This document shows positions 18,528 through 26,874 of a DNA stretch of 64,000 nt, piece after piece (the stretch's first letter is position 1; every line of letters starts with the position of its first letter). A program made the translations under genes and the position numbers. Location of the stretch: assembly GCA_019113915.1 (NCBI GenBank), contig DXGM01000035.1, forward strand, positions 124,001 to 188,000. The letters run 5' to 3'. The stretch is from Candidatus Gordonibacter avicola (lineage in GTDB: Bacteria; Actinomycetota; Coriobacteriia; Coriobacteriales; Eggerthellaceae). The notes below the pieces were generated by a model, which saw only the letters and a program-made list of their open reading frames with translations, was not told the DNA's origin and made no database searches.

Positions 18528-19194
18528 CTTCCGTATGTTGCTCAACTAGCACCTCTTCGAATTCGAAGCCGGGTTTGGTGCAGGTGGTGCAGAAGGCGGG
18601 GCGGCGACCGGCAACAATGAGGCCGCAAGACGGGCAGCGGGAAAGCTGTTCGTCAGGGCGGGCGCCTTCGGCGAGGTCGAGGCAGATGCAGGCGGCGTTC
18701 TGCTCCACCTCCTGAAGACGGCGGTAGAGCTTGGCGATGTCACGGTAGCCATGCACGCGGGCGCGCGCGGCGGCATCGCAGCAGGCTCCCGTGCTCCATG
18801 TATCAATGCGTTCGGCCACCTCACGGAGCGCGTCGTTGACATCCGCAGACAGCGGCGGGCGCGCTTCGGCGTCCACCTTTTCGGCATGGAGCGGCTCGCG
18901 GAATTCCTCAAGAGCAGCTAAATGGGCCCGCTCTCCTTCCGCCAGCGCGTCCACAACACACGCATCCTCCGAGCGCCCAGCCGCACGCGCAGCATCGGCC
19001 AAAAGCCCGAAGCAGCGTTTTTCCGCCAGACACCGGGCGCGTACCTGCTGCAAGTCGTCGTACACGGCCCCCACATTCTCGCGCGTGAAAGCAGCCTCTT
19101 TGCGGGCGCGATAGCGGCGATACGCACGCATACCCAGCAGCTCTGCCGCCACAAAGGCAATCACAACTACAACCAGCAGCACCACGGTATCCAT
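18457..19194 (-). CDS. Membrane-anchored rubrerythrin-like protein
   Basis: 245-residue protein with one N-terminal membrane segment (VVLLVVVVIAFVAAELLGM), a long alpha-helical middle part and a C-terminal double-cysteine module (CPSCG then CTTC, about residues 189-207) like the rubredoxin-type end of rubrerythrins. The middle helix HGYRDIAKLYRRLQEVEQNAACICLDL resembles a ferritin-like helix, but a full set of diiron Glu/His ligands is not evident. The protein may be a metal-sensing or peroxide-related anchor. Its 3' end overlaps the toxin gene. Assignment by architecture only. Confidence 0.55.
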   Translation of the reverse strand: MDTVVLLVVVVIAFVAAELLGMRAYRRYRARKEAAFTRENVGAVYDDLQQVRARCLAEKRCFGLLADAARAAGRSEDACVVDALAEGERAHLAALEEFREPLHAEKVDAEARPPLSADVNDALREVAERIDTWSTGACCDAAARARVHGYRDIAKLYRRLQEVEQNAACICLDLAEGARPDEQLSRCPSCGLIVAGRRPAFCTTCTKPGFEFEEVLVEQHTEATFSDHRPASHREIDTQGFFVDL

Positions 19195-19314
19195 GGAATT
19201 CCCTCCTCAAAGGCCGATGCGCCCAGGCGTGAGCCGAGGCGCACCCCCCTCGCAACCAAGGCTGGCAAGCGGCGCAACGCACCAACCATGCACGCCGCTC
19301 AACCAAACAGGTTT

Positions 19315-19653
19315 CTACTTACCGAGAGCGAACACAGCTTGCTTCGACTTGGTGACCAGCTTGGCATTCAGTTCCTCAAGCGGGCCGAACTCCAGGCATT
19401 TCGCCTGGCAGTGCTGCACGCAGGTGGGAACCTTCCCCAGCGCCTGACGGGCGGCGCATAGGTCGCACTGGTCGGTGGGCACCGGCATGTAGGCCAGCTG
19501 CCACACGTCTTCGTCAATCTTCCACGGGCCAATCTCGTTCACCAGGATGCCCGTCTGCCCCACGGGGAAGCCGTGCTCCATCTGGCATGCGAACTCGCAG
19601 GAGTGGCAGCCCGTGCACCACTCGTAGTCCACCAGGATTCCATACTGGGCCAT
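19315..19653 (-). CDS. Two-cluster ferredoxin subunit of molybdoenzyme 4
   Basis: 112-residue electron-transfer protein with eight cysteines in two groups (CTGCHSCEFAC; CDLC...CVQHC), enough for two [4Fe-4S] clusters. Most DmsB/NrfC-type partners have four clusters, so this is a minimal form. ATG 19653 lies 4 bases after the stop of the molybdoenzyme gene and follows a GAGGACGG site; an upstream in-frame start would overlap that gene. It is homologous to the protein at 57486, which has the same position beside a related molybdoenzyme. Confidence 0.82.
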   Translation of the reverse strand: MAQYGILVDYEWCTGCHSCEFACQMEHGFPVGQTGILVNEIGPWKIDEDVWQLAYMPVPTDQCDLCAARQALGKVPTCVQHCQAKCLEFGPLEELNAKLVTKSKQAVFALGK

Positions 19654-19657
19654 GAGC

Positions 19658-21898
19658 TTATTCACCGTCCTCAAGTTTGTACAGCCTGCAAATGCTTGTC
19701 TTGTAGTTGGAGCCGAAGCCGCTCTTACCGGGGCTGTACACCATCAGGTTGTTAATGTTGTATTCGAACACGTCGAAGAACTTCTCCGGGTCGGCCTCAG
19801 GCCGCCACCAGGCGTGGTCGCACGCCACGATGCGCGGGTCGGTGAGGATGGGCGTCGACTCAATCTTGATCTTGGCGCGGCCGTTTTGGTTCTCGATCCA
19901 CACCCACTCGCCATCCTCCATACCCAGTTCGGCCAGCTTGTCGGGGTGCACCTGCACCACCGGGTCGGGATGCATCTTGCGCAAACGCTCAATCTGGCGG
20001 TGCTCCGAGTGGAAGTAGTTCCACTGGCGCGCGCCCGTGGTCAGCACGAGCGGGTACTGCTCGAACAACTCCGGCGTGGAACCCGGGCCGGGCTCGGGCT
20101 CTTCGAAGTACGGTAGCGGATCAAGCTCGGCCGCGTTGTAGAACGTCGACCACAGCTCGATGCGGCCCGTCGCCGTCTGGAAGCCGGGCTGACCGTCAGA
20201 GCGCATCCTGCCCGTCTTGTACTTGTAGTACTCCACCGGCAGATACACCGGCGCTTCCTCGCGCAGCTCTTCATAGGTGTAGCCCGTGGGCTTCAGCAGC
20301 TCCGTGAACATTTCCTCGGGCGTCTCCCACGGCCAGGCCTCGGGATTCAGGCGCTTGCCCAGCTCAAGGTTAATCTGCATGTCAGACTTACATTCGCCAA
20401 TCTGTGTCACCTTATTGATGACCTCGCCGCGCTGCGGGCCGTCGCCCACGCGGATGCCGTTGCGCTCGGGGAAGGTAGCCGCGGGCAGCACCACGTCGGC
20501 CAGCGCCATAATGGTGGGCGTCATGAACAGGTCAACCGACACAATGAAGTCGCACTTGTTGAACGCCTTGTACACGCGCTGCGGGTCGGCCGCCATGCAG
20601 GCCAGACCGTTCGTCGTTTGGAAGTGGGCGCCGTGAATCTCATAGGGGTCGCCCGTTTCCATGGTCTCGATAAGCACATCGGGCGAAGACTGCTTGAAGC
20701 CCATCTGCAGCAGACGGTAGCGGTCAAGGCCGAGGCGTTTCGGCTCCTGCTCCTCGGGCAGCAAGTCACGTCCCCAGCCACCGGAGTACGCCATGATTTC
20801 CGCGGGAGGCACCAGGCCGCCCGGGCAGTCAATATTGCCCGTGATCTGGAACAGCGCAGCAATTGCCTGACCAGCAGGAATAGCCTCACGCGTCATATCG
20901 ATGGCCAGGCCCCACTGCAGCGTGCACGGCTTGGACTCGGCCAGCATGCGCGCCGCGCGCACAATCTTTTCCTCGGGAATCCACGTGATTTCTGCCACCA
21001 GGTCGGGTGGGTATTCCTGCACGCGCTCGGCCAGCTGCTCGAAGCCATAGCACCAGCAATCCACGAATTCCTTGTCGTAAATCTCTTCGTTGATGATGAC
21101 GTTCAGCATGCCCAGCGCCAGAGCCGCGTCGGTGCCGGGGCGAATAGGCAGATGCAGGTTCGCCTTCGCCGCAAGGAACGTCACGCGCGGGTCGATAACC
21201 ACAGTCTTCATGCCGCGCTTCATGAGGTCGATAACCCAGTGGCCGAAGAAGCCGTCCGAGTTCGCCACCAGCGGGTTGTTGCCCCACACGAACATGGTCT
21301 CCGGCATGACCCAATCGGGATGATCGTAGCGGTCGGTGAAGTGCTGGGCCACGTCAGCAATCCAGAACGAGCCGGTGGTGGCGGCCATGCCAGCCACGCG
21401 CGGCAGGTAGCACGCGTTGCCCGACAGCACGTTGCCGTAGTTCGGGCTGCCGAACGACCAGCACAAACGCGACTGCCACGGCGCAATGTCGCGCCCGGTG
21501 CCGTGAATGAACACGACGGATTCCGCACCATACTTTTCCTTGATGGCGTTGAACTCACGCTCGACGATGTCGTACGCCTCTTCCCAGCTAATGCGCTCCC
21601 AGCGGTTCTTGCCGCGGTCGGCGCGGGCGCGCTTCATCGGGTACGTCAGGCGGTCCTTGTGGTTCACCACCTCGGGCATGTCGAGGCAGCGTACGCACAG
21701 GCGACCTTCCGTCATCGGGTTCTCCGGATCGCCTTCCACCTTCACCAGCGTGCCGTCCTTGTCGGTGTACAGCAGCACACCGCAGCCCAGGTGGCACCCC
21801 GGCCCCGACCACGCGCTACCGCGTGTCACCGTATACTCGCCCTCTTGGTAGCGCCACGGCTTCTCATGGGGGATGGTGATGCCCTCTGATTTCTCCAT
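19658..21898 (-). CDS. Acetylene-hydratase-like bis-MGD molybdoenzyme (molybdoenzyme 4)
   Basis: 746-residue catalytic subunit of the DMSO-reductase superfamily, closest in length and motifs to acetylene hydratase-like proteins. N-terminal cysteines at C35, C39, C68 and C71 suit a [4Fe-4S] cluster. GNACYLPRVAG places Cys163 where the molybdenum ligand is expected. There is no Tat signal, so it is cytoplasmic. A two-cluster ferredoxin is encoded just downstream, but no membrane anchor. A paralog with the same partner is at 57834. The reaction is unknown; homologs hydrate, dehydroxylate or reduce small organic compounds. A dyad at 22040 lies in its promoter region. Confidence 0.82.
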   Translation of the reverse strand: MEKSEGITIPHEKPWRYQEGEYTVTRGSAWSGPGCHLGCGVLLYTDKDGTLVKVEGDPENPMTEGRLCVRCLDMPEVVNHKDRLTYPMKRARADRGKNRWERISWEEAYDIVEREFNAIKEKYGAESVVFIHGTGRDIAPWQSRLCWSFGSPNYGNVLSGNACYLPRVAGMAATTGSFWIADVAQHFTDRYDHPDWVMPETMFVWGNNPLVANSDGFFGHWVIDLMKRGMKTVVIDPRVTFLAAKANLHLPIRPGTDAALALGMLNVIINEEIYDKEFVDCWCYGFEQLAERVQEYPPDLVAEITWIPEEKIVRAARMLAESKPCTLQWGLAIDMTREAIPAGQAIAALFQITGNIDCPGGLVPPAEIMAYSGGWGRDLLPEEQEPKRLGLDRYRLLQMGFKQSSPDVLIETMETGDPYEIHGAHFQTTNGLACMAADPQRVYKAFNKCDFIVSVDLFMTPTIMALADVVLPAATFPERNGIRVGDGPQRGEVINKVTQIGECKSDMQINLELGKRLNPEAWPWETPEEMFTELLKPTGYTYEELREEAPVYLPVEYYKYKTGRMRSDGQPGFQTATGRIELWSTFYNAAELDPLPYFEEPEPGPGSTPELFEQYPLVLTTGARQWNYFHSEHRQIERLRKMHPDPVVQVHPDKLAELGMEDGEWVWIENQNGRAKIKIESTPILTDPRIVACDHAWWRPEADPEKFFDVFEYNINNLMVYSPGKSGFGSNYKTSICRLYKLEDGE

Positions 21899-22039
21899 GC
21901 TTCGCCCTCCTTGATTCTCTCGTCACGAATAGCACTGGAGACAGCATGCCGCGTGGGGCGCTGGTGCGAATCGGCGCCGCGGCGTGAAAGGAGGCGAAGA
22001 TCGTAGGAATATGGGATTGATAAGGGAAAAAGAACGACA

Positions 22040-22056
22040 TACTACCCTCGGCAGTA
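22040..22056. promoter_or_regulatory. 17-bp dyad TACTACCCTCGGCAGTA, candidate LuxR operator
   Basis: Third copy of the motif found at 4933 and 11621, about 140 bp upstream of the molybdoenzyme 4 start. Half-site bases are conserved and the centre varies, as expected for a dimer-binding site. Confidence 0.5.
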
Positions 22057-22131
22057 TGCACAAAAACCCGCTGACGAGAGCGAAGATTACCGCTGCGACC
22101 CACTGTTATCCTCAGCGAACACCGAGCCCTC

Positions 22132-22252
22132 TGTCATCCTGAGCGGAGCGCCGAAGGCGCGCAGTCGAAGGATCCCGTGCGGCGATAGCTAGAAGTCTCA
22201 CGGTTGACACCGCTCGGGATCCTTCGACTCGCTTCGCTCGCTCAGGATGACA
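22132..22252. repeat. 121-bp bipartite inverted repeat after the cbiA-like gene
   Basis: Outer arms TGTCATCCTGAGCG / CGCTCAGGATGACA are a perfect 14-bp match. Inner arms GTCGAAGGATCCC / GGGATCCTTCGAC are a perfect 13-bp match. It lies 8 bases past the stop of the cbiA-like gene, so it may also end transcription. Similar 'GGATCCTTCGAC...CTCAGGATGACA' elements are widespread intergenic repeats in many bacteria (from memory). Confidence 0.75.
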
Positions 22253-22259
22253 AACTCTG

Positions 22260-23741
22260 TCAATTCCCACCGTCTGTAGCCCGGGCTTCTCGGGCGGCGG
22301 TTACGAAGGCGGGGGGCCAAGTGGGGGATGCGAGGGCGTTGAGGTGGGTGTAGGCGGCTACGACGTTTTTGTAGCAGGCGCCGTCGCGGGCTTCGGCGAT
22401 GCCGTGGCCGCGTTCGTTCGTGCAGACAAGGCGCACGCTTGGGCCGCGCTCGACCACGTGTGAGTGATGGTGCTCATGACCTTTCAGCACAGTGCCAGCC
22501 GGCAGCCAGGGGTGATCCTCCCCCGCCACCACAACGGCGTAGCCGTGGCCCTGTCGCTTTTCCTCCATGGCCACCACCATGTCGAGCGCGCCCGCCATGT
22601 CATACTCCTGGCCGTTGCAGCGCAGGCGGCGGGCGAGAAACATCAGGCCACCGCACTCGGCATACACGGGAAACCCCTGCTCAGCGAAGGCACGCACGCT
22701 TGCGCGAAACGATGCGTTAGCTTGCAGTTCTTCGGCGAAAACCTCGGGGAACCCGCCGCCGATGTACAGTCCGCACACGTCATCGGGCAAGGCCGTGTCC
22801 GCCAAGCTGTCGACAAAGACCAGTTCAGCGCCTGCATCCTCAAGCGCCTGGAGGTTCTCGGGGTAGTAGAACGAGAACACGCGGTCGCGCACGACCGCTA
22901 TCTTGACGCGCAGCTCTTCTGGCACGCATGCATGCGGTGCCTCAGCCGCGCCCCCCTCTTCAACCTCAAGCGGCTCAGCCGACGCGGCAATCGCCCTCAG
23001 CGCATCGAGATCGACGTGCTCTTCCACCACGCGCGCGATGTCGTCGAGCAGCGCCTCCACGCCCTCGGCCTCGGTGTTCGAGGTCAGGCCCAAATGCCTA
23101 TCGGGAATGTCCATGCGTGCGTCCTTCGGCAGCGCGCCCACCACGGGAATGCCGCAGTAGTGCTCTACCGCCTCGCGCACGAGCCGCTCCTGCCGGGCAC
23201 CTTGCACCCTGTTGAGCAACACCCCTGCCACGTGCACGTCGGGGTCGAACTGTGCGAGCCCCTGCACGAGCGCAGCGGTCGTGCGCGTCATGCGCGTCAC
23301 GTCCACCACCAGCACCACCGGCAGGCCCAACTGCTTGGCTACCTGGGCAGACGAGCTTGTTCCCTCCACATCCAGCCCGTCGAAGAGCCCCATGGCGCCC
23401 TCGACCACGCACAGGTCGGCTGCGCCACTAGCGCTGCCAGCGCCGCGCACGCCAGCCACCCGACCTCCTTCGGCCGCCTCCAGCAACACGCGTTGCATGA
23501 CGGCAGGTTCCATGAAGAAGCAATCGAGGTTGCGGCTCTCACGCCGCGCCGCCGCGGAATGCCAGCCCGTATCGAGGTAGTCCGGCCCCTTCTTGAACGG
23601 CTGCACCACCACGCCGCGATTCGCCAGCGCACGCAAAAGCCCCAGGGTCAGAACGGTTTTCCCGCTCCGACCATGGGGCGCAGCTATCATCAGCCGAGGC
23701 ACCGCCCGCAGCGGCACCTCGGTTGACAACGTTGATTTCAT
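22260..23741 (-). CDS. cbiA: Cobyrinate a,c-diamide synthase family amidotransferase (DsrN-like)
   Basis: 493-residue glutamine-dependent amidotransferase. The N-terminal ATP-binding synthetase part has the P-loop-like APHGRSGKTVLTLG and QPFKKGPDYLDTGWH. The C-terminal triad glutaminase part has GLYIGGGFPEVFAEEL and the nucleophile segment VYAECGGLMFL. In sulfate reducers a homolog called DsrN, encoded in dsr loci, is thought to amidate siroheme for sulfite reductase. This copy follows dsrC on the same strand and no other corrin genes are in view, so siroheme amide synthesis is more likely than cobalamin synthesis (inference). The start is uncertain: ATG 23741 gives the family N-terminus, but GTG 23753 and ATG 23795 are in frame. 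Confidence 0.83.
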   Translation of the reverse strand: MKSTLSTEVPLRAVPRLMIAAPHGRSGKTVLTLGLLRALANRGVVVQPFKKGPDYLDTGWHSAAARRESRNLDCFFMEPAVMQRVLLEAAEGGRVAGVRGAGSASGAADLCVVEGAMGLFDGLDVEGTSSSAQVAKQLGLPVVLVVDVTRMTRTTAALVQGLAQFDPDVHVAGVLLNRVQGARQERLVREAVEHYCGIPVVGALPKDARMDIPDRHLGLTSNTEAEGVEALLDDIARVVEEHVDLDALRAIAASAEPLEVEEGGAAEAPHACVPEELRVKIAVVRDRVFSFYYPENLQALEDAGAELVFVDSLADTALPDDVCGLYIGGGFPEVFAEELQANASFRASVRAFAEQGFPVYAECGGLMFLARRLRCNGQEYDMAGALDMVVAMEEKRQGHGYAVVVAGEDHPWLPAGTVLKGHEHHHSHVVERGPSVRLVCTNERGHGIAEARDGACYKNVVAAYTHLNALASPTWPPAFVTAAREARATDGGN

Positions 23742-23799
23742 TTCGCTGTTCACACGTAACCTGTCGACAAAAGAGTTGTTACACGCACCAACCAAAGTT

Positions 23800-23955
23800 C
23801 TCCGCCTGCGGCGGAGAGGGCGCTTCGTGAAGCGCCCCTACGAAGATTACCCTTTAAGTTACATTTATTGTACATGAAGAAGCCCTCGTCATAGTGGTAG
23901 GAAGGGCAACTATCTCTTGGCGTCATCAGTAGCGCGAAGCGCGTCACACTTTTCG
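23800..23955. repeat. Palindromic intergenic repeat, family shared with 31455-31715
   Basis: Contains hairpins CTCCGCC-TG-CGGCGGAG and GGGCGCTTC-GTGAAGCGCCC. An AT-rich tail (CTACGAAGATTACCC then AAGTTACATTTATTG) matches the tail at about 31675-31710. The far end carries AGCGCGAAGCGCGTCACACTTTT, also found inverted near 31460. It lies between dsrC and the cbiA-like gene. Confidence 0.6.
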
Positions 23956-23966
23956 TCGAAAGGGGC

Positions 23967-24281
23967 TTACACACAGCCGGTCGGCTTCAACAGGCCGGCA
24001 ATTTTGCAGGCTCCCTTGCCGGGGCCGCTTGGGAACAGCTCGTAGATCTCGGCGTTCGTCTTGCCGGTGTCCTTCAGCATCTTGCGCACCATGGGAGCCA
24101 CGCCGAACTCGGCGTAGTAATTGCGCAGGTAGTTGATGACCTCCCAGTGCTCCGGCGTCAGTTCCACCTCTTCGGTCTCGGCCAGCTTTTCGGCTACCTC
24201 TTCGTCCCACAGCGTGGCATCCTCGAGGAACCCGTCCTCGTCCAGCGCAAGAACGCGGTCGCCCACATGCAGTTCTGCCAT
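23967..24281 (-). CDS. dsrC: DsrC sulfur-relay protein
   Basis: 104-residue cytoplasmic protein. It has the two signature C-terminal cysteines, C92 in GKGACKIAGLLKPTGCV and the penultimate C103, ten residues apart. In known systems these take up the sulfur from sulfite reductase as a trisulfide and pass it to the DsrMKJOP membrane complex. The length and the HWEVINYLRNYYAEFG block are normal for true DsrC rather than TusE. GGAGG-type site before the ATG. It lies 149 bp downstream of dsrP on the same strand and may be cotranscribed or have its own promoter. Confidence 0.95.
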   Translation of the reverse strand: MAELHVGDRVLALDEDGFLEDATLWDEEVAEKLAETEEVELTPEHWEVINYLRNYYAEFGVAPMVRKMLKDTGKTNAEIYELFPSGPGKGACKIAGLLKPTGCV

Positions 24282-24430
24282 TGTTACCTCCTCAGGTTCG
24301 GTTATTACTTACTTCCCTTTTATGCTGAGCCGCCACGTGACGGCCGACATAACCCTGTTCCAACACGTACGTTTGCCCCGGCCACACAACCAGTCGGCAA
24401 CACGACACACGCATGCCACACGCCGCGCGG

Positions 24431-25648
24431 TCACTCCGCCGCGTCGGCCGCGTCCGCACCTTCCGCGATCTCGCGATCCTTGCTGTGCGCAAACGCAATC
24501 CCGTGCTCGTGCACGTTGACGGCCACCTTGTACAGCACCGTCAGCACCAAAAATCCAATGCCGTACACGCCCACAATCACCAGAATCTCATTCAGATTCG
24601 GAATATAGTCCACTACCTGCTCAAACGAGTTCGGCACGAAACCGGCCAGGATAAGCCCCAGGCCCTTGTCAATCCAGCAGGCGAAAAACACGGCCACCAG
24701 CCCCACAATCAACGTCTTGTGATTGCGCCGCAGCTTCGGCACCAGCAGCAGGAACAATCCCACAAACGCCAGCACCACAGCCGTCCACATGAACGGCACC
24801 AGCTGCCCCGAGCCATCCAGCCCGAAGAACAGGTACTCAAGCGACGCCATGTGCGACGGAATGTTGCTGTAGAACGCCGTGAAAATTTCCAACACGAAGA
24901 AGAACACGTTGGCAATCATGGCGTAGCACACGATTTTCGCCAGCGTATCAATGGCCTTGTCAGATGCCTTAAATGTGGTGAACTTCCGCATGATAAAGCA
25001 GATGACGATGAGCAGCGCCGGGCCCGCCGCGAAGGCCGAGGCCAGAAAGCGCGCCGCCATGATAGCCGTAAGCCAGTACGCGCGCCCCGGCAAACCGGCA
25101 ATCAAAAACGCCGTCACCGTGTGAATGCTAATGGCCAGCGGAATGGCGATGTAGCTCAAAATGCGCGTCCAGTTCGGCGGCTTCACGCCCTTGCGCTCCG
25201 CCCCCAGCACCGTCCAGCCAATGAGTATGTTCACCAGCAGATACGACGACAGCACACACATATCCCAGAACAGCATCGAGTGCGGCGACGGATACAGCAG
25301 CACGTTCAGCACGCGAGTGGGATACCCCAGGTCAACCAGCACAAACAGCACGGCCATGAGCACGGCAGCCACGGCCATAAACTCGCCGAAGATAATAATC
25401 TTGCCGAACTCTTTGAAGTTGTGCAGATACAGCGGAATGGCCACCATCACGCCCGAGGCCGCCACACCCACCAAAAACACGAACTGGGAAATGTAGAGGC
25501 CCCAGCTCACGTCGCGACTCATGCCCGTCAAGCCCAAGCCGTAATTGAACTGGTTGATGTAGGCGGCAATGCCCACGCCGATGCACACCAGCAGCACTAT
25601 CACCCATGCCCAGTACAGCTTGGATCCGTGCAGCGCTTTCTCAAGCAT
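24431..25648 (-). CDS. dsrP: DsrP, NrfD-type membrane subunit of DsrMKJOP
   Basis: 405-residue integral membrane protein of the NrfD/PsrC family with about ten membrane segments; it should exchange electrons with menaquinol. ATG 25648 is chosen because GGAGGCGAGG lies just upstream and the overlap with dsrO shrinks to 8 bases; a start at 25669 is possible. It is the last gene of the contiguous dsrMKJOP set. The family partner DsrO lies directly upstream. Confidence 0.93.
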   Translation of the reverse strand: MLEKALHGSKLYWAWVIVLLVCIGVGIAAYINQFNYGLGLTGMSRDVSWGLYISQFVFLVGVAASGVMVAIPLYLHNFKEFGKIIIFGEFMAVAAVLMAVLFVLVDLGYPTRVLNVLLYPSPHSMLFWDMCVLSSYLLVNILIGWTVLGAERKGVKPPNWTRILSYIAIPLAISIHTVTAFLIAGLPGRAYWLTAIMAARFLASAFAAGPALLIVICFIMRKFTTFKASDKAIDTLAKIVCYAMIANVFFFVLEIFTAFYSNIPSHMASLEYLFFGLDGSGQLVPFMWTAVVLAFVGLFLLLVPKLRRNHKTLIVGLVAVFFACWIDKGLGLILAGFVPNSFEQVVDYIPNLNEILVIVGVYGIGFLVLTVLYKVAVNVHEHGIAFAHSKDREIAEGADAADAAE

Positions 25649-26471
25649 GCGCCTCGCCTCCGTTCGCAATGTAGTAGACGCACGGGCCCGTGCCCAGCTC
25701 CACGCGCCGGCGGATGGTGAAGTTCTCAGACAGCGCCTTGCGCACCGGCGAATCCGGGTCGGTCAGGTCGCCGAAAATGATGGCCCCCTCCGATAGCTCG
25801 GCACATAGCGGCTCTTTCCCCTGGTCAATGCGCTCAGAACACAACATGCACTTCTCCACGACACCCTTTGAGCGCGTGGGATAGTCGGGGTTCGGGTCAT
25901 CGATATAGGGCCGCGGGTCGAAGAAGTTTAGGCTGCGCGCGCCGTACGGGCAGCCCGCCATGCAGAAGCGGCACCCGATGCAGCGATGGTAGTCCATGAC
26001 CACAATGCCATCCCCGCGCTTGAACGTAGCCTCGGTCGGGCACAGGCGCACGCACGGCGGTTCCTCGCAGTGGTTGCACAACAGCGGAAAGCCCAGCTTT
26101 ACCACGCGCTCGCTCGCGTACTCGCTGTCAATGTCCGAAAACGAATGCTCGAAATCGTCTTCCCAAATCCACTTGATCTCGGTCTTCGGGTCGCCTGTAT
26201 CGGGCACGTTGTGAGCGTGGTGGCACGCCTGGATGATCTTATCCATGACGCCGGAAGCGTTGAGTTTCTCCACGTCAATGACGAAACCCCACTGGCGCGT
26301 CTTCATCACCTTGTGCACCGTTTCGCCCTCGGCTCCGGCGGCGCCCTCGACAGTGCAGGCGCTCAGCGGAATCACGGCGGAGGCAGCCGCCAGCGCGCCG
26401 GCCTTCAAAAACGTCCGTCTCTCCATAGAACCGTCCCGGCTCCTCTCGCGATCTTCGTTGCGCGCGGCCAT
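25641..26471 (-). CDS. dsrO: DsrO, Tat-exported iron-sulfur subunit
   Basis: 276-residue subunit of DsrMKJOP. The N-terminus has the Tat-type signal MERRTFLKAGALAAASAVIPLSAC, here with Arg-Arg and a cysteine after the hydrophobic core that could be a lipobox. Cluster motifs CNHCEEPPC, CIGCRFCMAGCPYGAR and CMLCSERI predict several [4Fe-4S] clusters on the outer face of the membrane. ATG 26471 lies one base beyond the dsrJ stop; the open frame further upstream runs inside dsrJ and is not family-like. Confidence 0.93.
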   Translation of the reverse strand: MAARNEDRERSRDGSMERRTFLKAGALAAASAVIPLSACTVEGAAGAEGETVHKVMKTRQWGFVIDVEKLNASGVMDKIIQACHHAHNVPDTGDPKTEIKWIWEDDFEHSFSDIDSEYASERVVKLGFPLLCNHCEEPPCVRLCPTEATFKRGDGIVVMDYHRCIGCRFCMAGCPYGARSLNFFDPRPYIDDPNPDYPTRSKGVVEKCMLCSERIDQGKEPLCAELSEGAIIFGDLTDPDSPVRKALSENFTIRRRVELGTGPCVYYIANGGEAHA

Positions 26472-26472
26472 G

Positions 26473-26874
26473 CTAGTTCGCCTGCTTCGCGTCGGCCAGA
26501 TCGTGGCAGTCCCAGCAATACAACTCAACCGACGAGTACTCATGGCAGCTGTCGCAGAATTCCTCGCGGTTCGAGTGGCACTCAAGGCACGTGTCGTCCA
26601 GGCTGATCTCATACACCTGACCGCTGGCGCTCTTGTAGTCGGTGGCACCGTCGCGCACCACATCGTTGCGCCATTCGTCGAGCAGCTGCATGTGTGAGCT
26701 GCGCATATACTCGGTCGATTCCACGCACTGCTTCTCGGAAAGCGCGTTGATGGCCGGCGTGTCCACGTTCGGCGTGGGTGCCGCCGTGGCGTTGCCCAAG
26801 TTCACAAGAAGCGGCACAGCCATGAGCAGGACGAACAGCCCCGCGAACAGGATGATCCTTCCGCCCTTATACAT
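26473..26874 (-). CDS. dsrJ: DsrJ triheme cytochrome c
   Basis: 133-residue protein with one N-terminal membrane anchor or uncleaved signal (IILFAGLFVLLMAVPLLV). Three heme-binding motifs CLECH, CDSCH and CWDCH lie within residues 95-130, the number known for DsrJ. The heme domain faces outward. ATG 26874 overlaps the dsrK stop by 8 bases, typical of coupled translation. It needs a cytochrome c maturation system, which is not in this window. Confidence 0.94.
   Translation of the reverse strand: MYKGGRIILFAGLFVLLMAVPLLVNLGNATAAPTPNVDTPAINALSEKQCVESTEYMRSSHMQLLDEWRNDVVRDGATDYKSASGQVYEISLDDTCLECHSNREEFCDSCHEYSSVELYCWDCHDLADAKQAN

Larger units (their letters stand above)
21899..22259. other. Intergenic region with operator-like dyad and palindromic repeat
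   Basis: 361 bp between molybdoenzyme 4 and the cbiA-like gene. It holds the 17-bp dyad at 22040 and the long inverted repeat at 22132-22252. No gene is supported in it. Confidence 0.6.

Noticed and set aside
20618..21889. 423-codon plus-strand open frame opposite molybdoenzyme 4
   Set aside because: Antisense shadow with His/Arg-rich composition; the minus-strand frame has clear family motifs.
22132..22252. Long inverted repeat as an insertion-sequence end or CRISPR unit
   Set aside because: No transposase gene, no target duplication seen and no repeated spacer structure.
22260..23741. CbiA-like gene as evidence for a cobalamin operon
   Set aside because: No other corrin-ring gene beyond the shared cobA-hemD and sirC steps is present, and its place beside dsrC fits siroheme amidation better.
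24413..25720. 435-codon plus-strand open frame opposite dsrP
   Set aside because: Shadow of a high-GC membrane protein gene; no ribosome-binding site or family motif.
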